Shown here: positions 1 to 6,198 of the stretch, piece by piece
Position numbering within the stretch: the stretch's first letter is position 1
Layout of the letters: each line of letters opens with the position of its first letter
DNA from: Phycisphaerae bacterium
Lineage (GTDB): Bacteria > Planctomycetota > Phycisphaerae > WQYP01
DNA: 7,282 bases
Assembly: GCA_013044065.1 (NCBI GenBank)
Contig: JABEVA010000122.1
Location: 1-7,282, forward strand
Reading direction: 5' to 3'
Position numbers and translations under genes: made by a program
The notes under the pieces: model-generated
What the model was told of the DNA's origin: nothing
What the model saw: the letters and a program-made list of their open reading frames with translations, nothing else
The model's database searches: none

Positions 1-2667
1 ATCTGGCAGGATTCCGTCGTGTGTGCGGATTGCTACCGTCAACTGACCCGGGGGCGGCGACAATTGGGAGTGAAAGGTTTGGTCATCGGCCTGCTGCTTA
101 TGACCATCGCGGGCTTTCTCCTGGGTCATTGGTTGGCACCATCGGAGAACCCACAAAACCTCTCGCCACCTCGTTTTCATCCCCAACGCCAACCTATCGG
201 CAGTACGGTCTCGCCCACTGGGCCAAACAACGGCCATACCACCTTGCCAAAGCCAGTGATAAAACCACCATCGTCGCCGATGGTGGCAGTGCGTCCCGCA
301 CCGATAGCCTCGACCCGGCCAAAACCTCCTTCCAAACCCGGCGTTAGCACCGGCATAGCCTCCGCCGGGAACTCCACACCCAATGTCCCTTCCACCGCCC
401 CATCGCCGCCCGTCGTCAAAGCAGCTCTCCACCCCAGCCTGACGATACATTTTCCACCGCCGCAAGCGCCCGTGAGCCGTCGTAGTCAGGCGGTCATAGC
501 GGCCATCACACGTGGCGCTAACTTTTTGCTGTCCCGACAACAACGTCGTTGGCTGTGGGAACATCCAGGGTCCGACAACACTCCCCAATTTGGCGGTAGA
601 ACCGCTCTGGTTACGGAGGCTCTCTTGGACGTGCAGCAAAGTCTGCATTTGCCACAGCTCAATATCTTTGCCCCCAAAATGCGGAGGGCTCTTGATTTTC
701 TTGTGCGACTTAGGCCTCACAGCACCTATGTGGCCTCATTTCAGGCCAATGCCATGGCGTTGCTGCCGGCCAAACCACGTTATCGCCACGTACTGCAGGC
801 GGATGCCCGATATCTCATGGACAGCATTCATGCCGATGGTGGTTATACCTATACGCAAGGCCCTCCTGGAGCTTTGATATTTGAGCAGCGAAGCTGGGAT
901 AATTCCAACACCCAATATGGTGTACTCGGAGCCTGGGCCTGCGCCCATGCCGGTCTGGAAATGCCGTATTCCTATTGGCGCAAGGCCGCCAAGCATTGGC
1001 GGACCACACAATATATGAACGGTGCCTGGATATATTCCGGAACTCCCAATCATCCCGCTGGCGGACCAGGCAGGGCCGCATGCAGCACCATGACTCCCGC
1101 AGGCGTGGCCAGTCTTTTCATCTGTGATGAATATCTTTACCAGCGGGCACCAATCAATCCCGTTCCACATCCCTTTATCCGGCGTGGCTTGGCGTGGCTG
1201 AACCGGCAATTTAATCCCCAAGAAAAGAACTTTTATGCCATGTATGGCGATGAACGGGTGGCTCTGGCCGGTGGTGTTGCAACCATTGCCGGACATAACT
1301 GGTATGATGATTTTTCCCGAACACTCACCAGTCACCGGGGAGGCCCGTGGCGCGATGGTCATTTTTTTCAGGCTTCTTCGGTGGTAGCGACCGCCTACGC
1401 CCTGTTGGTACTGGACCGCGGACTAAATCCCATAGTCATCAGCAAGCTCCAGTACGGAACCAATTTCTTCGGCGATTGGAATGCCCGCCAGCGTGACGCC
1501 GCAAATTTTACATCCTGGCTCAGTAGAACCTTTGAAACACCTCTTAATTGGCAGGTGGTGAATTTCCACGCACCCCTGACCCAATGGCTTCAGGCCCCTA
1601 TTTTGCTTATCACGGGCAGAAAAGACCCCCGGTTTTCCAAGTTGCAGGTGGCCGCACTCCGGCATTATGTGCAAGCCGGCGGTCTTATTCTTTCTTCACC
1701 GGACGGTGCCTCCCGCCTCTTTCAAAAGGCCATGGTTCAATATGCCCGGCGCGTGGTGCACGGTCGTTACTCGGTAAAAGCGGTTCCACCAACCAGTTAT
1801 ATCTACACCATTCAGCCTTGGTATCATTTCCAGCGGCCGCCGCAATTTGAGGCTCTCAGCAATCATATTCGCTATTTATGGCTGCTGAGTGCAACAGACC
1901 TCGGAGCCATCTGGCAGAGTCATCACTTTGCCACCAAAGACGACTGGCAAGTGCCGGCCAATATCTATTTTTATGCCACCGGCAAAGTGGCATTGTCGAA
2001 TCGGTTGGAATCACTGGCTATTGCCCGCCCCACCACCAGGACCACCCTCCGCCTGACCATGGCCCGATTGCGATATGCCGGCAACTGGAATCCGGAACCG
2101 GGAGCCTGGCCGCGCATGGCCCGAATCACGGCCCGGTATTTTCATACCCGATTGACCATCATTGATCATGCCATCGGCCCGAAACTAAGCCCAAAACGCT
2201 GCCCTCTGGCCCAAATGACCGGCACTGGTGCATTTACCCTCAGTGCCGCACAGATTATAGCGCTGCGATACTACATTCAGCACGGCGGCATGCTCTTGGC
2301 CGACGCGGTCGGCGGAAAGAATCAATTTACCGATTCTTTTGTGCAACTGGTGTTGCAGGCGTTTCCGCACCAGACGCTGATTGCCGTTCCGCAACAGTCA
2401 TCTCTCTATACGGGAACGTTTCCCCACGGTGTCAATGTCACGCGCGTAAAATATCGAAAGTTTTATAACCAACAGCACCAGCATGTGAAAACGCGACCGG
2501 AGTTGATGGGCATCAAAAAGAATGGACGTTGGATTGTTGTATTTTCTTCCGCGGATATCACCTGCGGGTTGCTGGGCACCAATACTTGGGGTATCAGCGG
2601 ATATGCCCCGCCATCGGCACAGGCCTTAGCGGCAAATGTGATTATGTATGCCATCGCCCACCGATGA
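1..2667 (+). CDS. Membrane-anchored alpha/alpha-toroid protein with two DUF4159-like domains (5' end probably cut)
   Basis: Function unknown. Residue numbers count from the GTG at base 19, the first possible start in the window, but the frame is open to base 1. Residues 2-5 form a CxxC pair (CADC) that looks like the second half of a zinc ribbon, so the true start may lie outside. A GTG at base 70 (MKGLVIG...) and the GTG at 19, with AGGA 7 bases ahead, are the alternatives. Residues 20-39 are one hydrophobic helix following R11/R13/R14, suggesting a signal anchor with the bulk outside the cytoplasm. Residues 40-150 are a Pro/Ser/Thr-rich linker. Residues 153-475 resemble a prenyltransferase/squalene-oxidase toroid (DNSNTQYG at 294-301, MTPAGVASL at 358-366). 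Residues 505-663 and 680-880 both resemble DUF4159, each with a TG...LR.Y...GG pattern (from 531 and 733). Family context is from general knowledge of planctomycete proteins. The stop at 2665-2667 faces the convergent transporter gene. Confidence 0.85.
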   Translation: MWQDSVVCADCYRQLTRGRRQLGVKGLVIGLLLMTIAGFLLGHWLAPSENPQNLSPPRFHPQRQPIGSTVSPTGPNNGHTTLPKPVIKPPSSPMVAVRPAPIASTRPKPPSKPGVSTGIASAGNSTPNVPSTAPSPPVVKAALHPSLTIHFPPPQAPVSRRSQAVIAAITRGANFLLSRQQRRWLWEHPGSDNTPQFGGRTALVTEALLDVQQSLHLPQLNIFAPKMRRALDFLVRLRPHSTYVASFQANAMALLPAKPRYRHVLQADARYLMDSIHADGGYTYTQGPPGALIFEQRSWDNSNTQYGVLGAWACAHAGLEMPYSYWRKAAKHWRTTQYMNGAWIYSGTPNHPAGGPGRAACSTMTPAGVASLFICDEYLYQRAPINPVPHPFIRRGLAWLNRQFNPQEKNFYAMYGDERVALAGGVATIAGHNWYDDFSRTLTSHRGGPWRDGHFFQASSVVATAYALLVLDRGLNPIVISKLQYGTNFFGDWNARQRDAANFTSWLSRTFETPLNWQVVNFHAPLTQWLQAPILLITGRKDPRFSKLQVAALRHYVQAGGLILSSPDGASRLFQKAMVQYARRVVHGRYSVKAVPPTSYIYTIQPWYHFQRPPQFEALSNHIRYLWLLSATDLGAIWQSHHFATKDDWQVPANIYFYATGKVALSNRLESLAIARPTTRTTLRLTMARLRYAGNWNPEPGAWPRMARITARYFHTRLTIIDHAIGPKLSPKRCPLAQMTGTGAFTLSAAQIIALRYYIQHGGMLLADAVGGKNQFTDSFVQLVLQAFPHQTLIAVPQQSSLYTGTFPHGVNVTRVKYRKFYNQQHQHVKTRPELMGIKKNGRWIVVFSSADITCGLLGTNTWGISGYAPPSAQALAANVIMYAIAHR

Positions 2668-2686
2668 CGATCCTGGAAACTACGCG

Positions 2687-4111
2687 TCAGGCCGCCAGGG
2701 AAGCCATTCGCGATTTGAGAGGTCTTTCCATGGCCTCAGATTTGTCTGAGTCCTCACCGCTGATGTCTTCCAGCGATCGGCCCGCCGGTTCCTTAATCAG
2801 CAGTGTCAGCAGCGTGCCCAAAACCGCAAAGCCTGCGGAAAACAGTAATGCATGATAGACATTCATCCGGGCACTGAGCCACGGAAAAGCAAATACCCCC
2901 AAGCAAGCCCCCACCTTGCCGATACCTGCGGATATACCATGTCCGGTGGTGCGTTGATTCACAGGAAATAGCTCCGCGGCGAGAATAAAGGTCGTCACGT
3001 TGGGTCCAAACTGCGTAAAAAAGAAACTCAATCCAAACAACACTACAAACAACCCGAAACTCGACGCCACCTGCGGAAACAGACCGATGATGCTAAAGCA
3101 CAATGCCATCATGATAAAACCCAAAATTTGCAGACGCTTGCGACCAATTTTGTCGGCAAACATAAAAGCACAGATATATCCCGGAACCGCAAAGGCACCG
3201 AATATGACCGCACCCCAAGCCAGGTTGGCCAGAAGATTCGCGGTTGGATCAATGCCCTTCATAATCAGGGGCATACAAACGGAATTGCCGTAAAAGGCAT
3301 AATCCAGTGCAAACCACGCACCGGCGGTGCCGATAAGTGTTACCAGGTATTTGCTTAGCGGAGCGCTGATCTGCGGATCGCGACCGTTGACGTGCGTCAC
3401 GCTGGCCAATCCTTTGGTGTACTTGGCCATGTCCGCTGCTGCGCCGTATTTATTACCGGAAACCCGGGCCTGCCACCGCGGTGATTCCGGCATGGTACGC
3501 CGCAGGAAAATCACAGCCAGCGATGGAACTGCTCCCACCCCCAGCAGAATTCGCCAGGCCAGATCATGGTCCACACCAGCCGCCAACAAAATCACCGCAA
3601 ACAGTGGCCCAGCCAGAAATCCTAATGCCTGACAGGAAAACACCATGCCCACCATTTTTCCGCGATCCTTACGGTTGGCGTATTCGCTCATAATAACCGC
3701 TGAGAGCGGATAATCGCCTCCAATCCCGAAACCCATTATCACGCGACACACCACCAGCCAAATCAGACTCGGACAAAAAGCACTGCCCACGGCTCCGACC
3801 GACATCAGGATGGCCTCGATCCCATAGATGCTTTTCCGCCCGATCACATCGGCCAGACGGCCAAACACAAAAGCTCCGACAAATGTAGCCGCCAAGGATG
3901 CCGCCACCAACAGGCTGGTATCGGCGGCTTGTAAATGCCAGATCGGCCCAATCAGCGCTGCGGCTGTGCCGATCACGCACAAATCATAAGCGGAGGTAAA
4001 AAAGCCCATCCCCGCCGTGACAATGGCGCGAAAATGAAACCGGCTGAATTTGACTTCGTTGAGCGCTTCGGAAATGCCCTTGGCAATTGGATCCGCTGTT
4101 ACCTGTGACAT
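2687..4111 (-). CDS. MFS transporter, phosphate:H+ symporter type
   Basis: A 474-residue inner-membrane transporter of the major facilitator superfamily with about 12 hydrophobic helices, best matching the phosphate:H+ symporter family (TC 2.A.1.9). Visible motifs are TSAYDL with D43 in helix 1, MFS motif A (GRLADVIGRK, 84-93), GIGGDYPLS with D133 and Y134 (129-137) followed by SE at 142-143, PESPRW (208-213) at the end of helix 6, and a C-terminal AGRSLEDI tail typical of sugar/phosphate porters. Positions corresponding to the phosphate ligands of the fungal PiPT structure are all present: Y134, Q161, W266, D270, Y274 and N371. Inorganic phosphate is therefore the preferred prediction, though an organic anion or sugar substrate cannot be excluded. 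The start at 4111 is chosen because AGGAG lies 7 bases upstream; a longer in-frame reading from 4198 adds 29 Arg/Gly-rich residues without family similarity. It diverges from the ThuA fusion gene and converges with gene 1. Confidence 0.9.
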   Translation of the reverse strand: MSQVTADPIAKGISEALNEVKFSRFHFRAIVTAGMGFFTSAYDLCVIGTAAALIGPIWHLQAADTSLLVAASLAATFVGAFVFGRLADVIGRKSIYGIEAILMSVGAVGSAFCPSLIWLVVCRVIMGFGIGGDYPLSAVIMSEYANRKDRGKMVGMVFSCQALGFLAGPLFAVILLAAGVDHDLAWRILLGVGAVPSLAVIFLRRTMPESPRWQARVSGNKYGAAADMAKYTKGLASVTHVNGRDPQISAPLSKYLVTLIGTAGAWFALDYAFYGNSVCMPLIMKGIDPTANLLANLAWGAVIFGAFAVPGYICAFMFADKIGRKRLQILGFIMMALCFSIIGLFPQVASSFGLFVVLFGLSFFFTQFGPNVTTFILAAELFPVNQRTTGHGISAGIGKVGACLGVFAFPWLSARMNVYHALLFSAGFAVLGTLLTLLIKEPAGRSLEDISGEDSDKSEAMERPLKSRMASLAA

Positions 4112-4118
4112 CGCGTTT

Positions 4119-4123
4119 CTCCT
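4119..4123 (-). promoter_or_regulatory. Shine-Dalgarno site AGGAG fixing the transporter start
   Basis: On the minus strand AGGAG is followed by 7 bases and then the ATG at 4111. This strong ribosome-binding site decides in favour of the shorter 474-residue protein. Confidence 0.8.
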
Positions 4124-4238
4124 GCCGAAATCCCTAAAATTCCCAGCTTGGCTCAGACCCGCCATGCCCAGGCCGGGGCGAGACTCCAATCTCGACAAGA
4201 TAAGTATCCGCCCGCGGCAATGTGGTTTGATTAAGGAA

Positions 4239-4265
4239 TTATTAAGATTGTGTTAATCTTAATAA
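4239..4265. repeat. Perfect 11-bp inverted repeat, candidate operator
   Basis: The arms are TTATTAAGATT (4239-4249) and AATCTTAATAA (4255-4265), with the spacer GTGTT. Neither flanking gene ends here; both point away, so a transcription terminator is unlikely. The symmetry suits binding of a dimeric regulator. It lies about 130 bases before the transporter start and about 165 bases before the rightward promoter candidate, so it is best placed to control the transporter. The regulator is not in the window. Confidence 0.55.
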
Positions 4266-4429
4266 GACTTCATAAGCTATTCATTTACATTATGTTAGCT
4301 TGCATGGCATGGACCGGCCGTCCGCTATTTTTCCAATCGGAAGTGTAAATTCCTTAGCGCAAACCATGGCTGCATGGGGCCGCAGCGATTGGCCCGCACA
4401 CAAGAACAAACCTCCGCACCCCTCTGGGC

Positions 4430-4458
4430 TTGTCCTACGCCAGGCCATTTGCCATAAT
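4430..4458 (+). promoter_or_regulatory. Candidate sigma70-type promoter for the ThuA fusion gene
   Basis: TTGTCC (4430-4435) as a -35 box and CATAAT (4453-4458) as a -10 box are separated by exactly 17 bases. They match the TTGACA and TATAAT consensus at 4 and 5 of 6 positions. Transcription would begin near 4465 and give a leader of about 67 bases. Planctomycete promoters are poorly defined, so this remains a candidate. Confidence 0.35.
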
Positions 4459-4531
4459 CGCTGAGAGTAACTACCATTTTCTCTCCATGAGTGGTTCCAT
4501 TGGCCATGTATTTTCAGGAAGCAATTGACCT

Positions 4532-6163
4532 ATGACCCAGAGAAAAATTTTACTCTTAACCGGTGGAGCCTACCACGACTTTCCAGCCATGGCCGCAAGC
4601 CTGGAAAAATTGATGGTCCACGATGGATTTATCGTGGAAGCAACGCAAGATTGCCACGTTCTTGCCGGGCTTTCACGGGGAGATTTTAAGGCTGTGGTTA
4701 TCTGCACCCAAGGCGGAGAGCTAACGCCTGTGGAAGAAAATGGTCTCATCGAGTTTGTCAAATCTGGAGGCGCATTGGTGGGTCTCCATGGAGCCGCGGC
4801 CAGTTGGAAAGCCAATCGCAACTATACTGACTTGCTCGGAACCAGATTTATCGGACACGGAGCACCGGTGGAATTTCTGGTGGAAGCCCGCGATACCACC
4901 CACCAGATCATGCGTCATTTTAAGCCCTTTCGGATCACCAGCGAACTCTATCAACTGGAGACCGTGGGGGCGCCGCCCCACATCTTGGCACAGGCCAACT
5001 GGCTGGGGAAGATGCAGCCGGTGGCTTATGTGAAGGATTATGGCCCCGGCCGCGTGTTTTATCTCTCGCCCGGCCATTCGGTGGACGATTTCTCGCACCC
5101 CGGATGGCGGCAGCTATTTAGTCGGGGTTTGCGCTGGGCGGTGGGCATGATGGAAAAGCCGCCGTTAAAGGTCGGCGTTATCGGCTACGGCGGCGCGTTT
5201 AACATGGGACTTCAGCACTTAAAAGAAATGCAGGACGCTGGCTTGATTGTCGCGGCCGCCTGCGACCTGGATCCAGCCCGGACGGAGGTTGCGGCCAGGG
5301 ATTTTCCAGGTATCCACACATTTACGGATTACCGACAGATGCTCCAGAAGACGGATGCGGAACTGCTCACCGTTATCTTGCCACACAACCTTCATGCTCA
5401 GGTGTCCATCGACGTACTTCAGAGCGGACGGCACTGCATTGTGGAAAAGCCCATGGCGATAAATTCCTCGCAGGTGCAAGCCATGATTGCTGCCGCCGAC
5501 CAAGCCGGAAAAATGCTTAGCGTTTACCATAATCGTCGCTGGGATGGCGATTTTCTGGCGGTGGAGGAAATGGTGCGCCAGCGCCGCGCTATCGGCGATG
5601 TGTTCAGAATTGAAACTGGAAGTGCGTCATTTTCGCCGCCGGGAAGCTGGTGGCGTTCCATCAAGGAAATTTCTGGTGGCATGCACTTCGACTGGGGTGC
5701 GCACATGATGTTCTGGGCCTTGGAACTCATGGATGGACCGATCGACTGGCTGGTGGCCACCGCCCAAAAGCGGGTTTGGACCAATGTTACCAATGAAGAC
5801 CATATGGAAGCTTATGTGCGGTTTAAAAATGGCACCACGCTCGATTTTGAGATGTCGACCATCGGCCGGGTGAATAAACCCCGCTGGCGAATCTTGGGAA
5901 CGCGCGGGGCGGTGTTGGACCATTGGAATGGCAGCTTTGAACTGCACACCTATGATCCCACGGTTAAAACGGAATCGCCCGTGCGGATAAAATATGCGGC
6001 CAGCGAAGGGTTTCGATATTACCAGAATGTGGCGGATCATCTGCGCTTAGGCGATGAACTGGCCATTACCGCACGCAAGGCGGCCCGCGTTATTCATGTG
6101 CTGCACACCATGGATCGGGCCGCCGCCAGTGGCCAACAGGAAAAAGTGCCCGATGAAGAATAA
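4532..6163 (+). CDS. ThuA domain fused to Gfo/Idh/MocA-family oxidoreductase
   Basis: A 543-residue predicted cytoplasmic enzyme with no signal peptide. Residues 3-205 are a ThuA domain (class I glutamine-amidotransferase-like fold) with TGGAYHDF near the N-terminus, TQGGELT near 58-64, GLHGAAASW containing H86, and a C-terminal GRVFYLSPGHS strand-loop. After a linker of only a few residues, 212-543 form a Gfo/Idh/MocA NAD(P)-dependent oxidoreductase. It has the dinucleotide-binding GxGG at 218-221, the VEKP motif (E305, K306, P307) and GGMHFDWGAH with D387 and H391 as the likely catalytic region. In rhizobia, separate ThuA and ThuB proteins act together on disaccharides through 3-keto intermediates; this protein resembles the two joined, but its substrate is not known. 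The ATG at 4532 is firm because an in-frame TGA lies at 4526-4528; AGGAAG at 4516-4521 is a rather distant ribosome site. The dipeptidase gene follows after 35 bases. Confidence 0.92.
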   Translation: MTQRKILLLTGGAYHDFPAMAASLEKLMVHDGFIVEATQDCHVLAGLSRGDFKAVVICTQGGELTPVEENGLIEFVKSGGALVGLHGAAASWKANRNYTDLLGTRFIGHGAPVEFLVEARDTTHQIMRHFKPFRITSELYQLETVGAPPHILAQANWLGKMQPVAYVKDYGPGRVFYLSPGHSVDDFSHPGWRQLFSRGLRWAVGMMEKPPLKVGVIGYGGAFNMGLQHLKEMQDAGLIVAAACDLDPARTEVAARDFPGIHTFTDYRQMLQKTDAELLTVILPHNLHAQVSIDVLQSGRHCIVEKPMAINSSQVQAMIAAADQAGKMLSVYHNRRWDGDFLAVEEMVRQRRAIGDVFRIETGSASFSPPGSWWRSIKEISGGMHFDWGAHMMFWALELMDGPIDWLVATAQKRVWTNVTNEDHMEAYVRFKNGTTLDFEMSTIGRVNKPRWRILGTRGAVLDHWNGSFELHTYDPTVKTESPVRIKYAASEGFRYYQNVADHLRLGDELAITARKAARVIHVLHTMDRAAASGQQEKVPDEE

Positions 6164-6169
6164 TCGGGC
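6148..6169 (+). repeat. Inverted repeat spanning the fusion-gene stop codon
   Basis: GCCCGAT (6148-6154) and ATCGGGC (6163-6169) are a perfect 7-bp inverted repeat with an 8-base loop that contains most of the TAA stop. The right arm can instead pair within GGGC-CAA-GCCC (6166-6176). No T-run follows, so this is not an ordinary intrinsic terminator; it may affect transcript stability or read-through into the dipeptidase gene. Confidence 0.4.
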
Positions 6170-6184
6170 CAAGCCCTTGTCGGT

Positions 6185-6192
6185 AAAAGGAG
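6185..6192 (+). promoter_or_regulatory. Shine-Dalgarno site of the dipeptidase gene
   Basis: AAAAGGAG ends 6 bases before the ATG at 6199, an excellent ribosome-binding site that fixes this start. The same bases lie in a small perfect hairpin: AAAAG (6185-6189), loop GAG, CTTTT (6193-6197). Confidence 0.75.
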
Positions 6193-6198
6193 CTTTTC

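Larger units (their letters stand above)
4112..4531. other. Divergent intergenic control region
   Basis: This is the only long non-coding stretch in the window (420 bases between divergent starts). Bases 4112-4225 are GC-rich and form the transporter leader, with a small CGAGA/TCTCG hairpin near 4180-4196. Bases 4225-4305 are strikingly AT-rich and carry the 11-bp inverted repeat described separately. Bases 4306-4425 are GC-rich again with several short 5-7 bp inverted repeats of the size expected by chance. Bases 4430-4458 hold a promoter candidate facing the ThuA fusion gene. No convincing small gene or structured RNA was recognised. Confidence 0.7.

Noticed and set aside
177..419. Open reading frames in other frames across the Pro-rich linker of gene 1
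   Set aside because: Low-complexity GC-rich codons suppress stops in the other frames; the products have no domain features.
736..1362. 208-codon minus-strand reading frame inside gene 1
   Set aside because: It is a shadow of the toroid coding region, without similarity to a known domain.
2735..2750. CTCAGA/TCTGAG hairpin as an intrinsic terminator
   Set aside because: It lies in coding sequence and is not followed by a T-run on either strand.
4112..4198. 29-residue N-terminal extension of the transporter (start at 4198)
   Set aside because: It is Arg/Gly-rich and unlike family N-termini, while the ATG at 4111 has AGGAG at ideal spacing.
4332..4392. CCAATCG/CGATTGG and GCTGC/GCAGC short inverted repeats in the control region
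   Set aside because: Repeats of 5-7 bp with long or variable loops are expected by chance in a few hundred bases.
4325..4507. 60-codon reading frame on the minus strand between the divergent genes
   Set aside because: It has no recognisable similarity, and it covers the promoter candidate and leader of the fusion gene.
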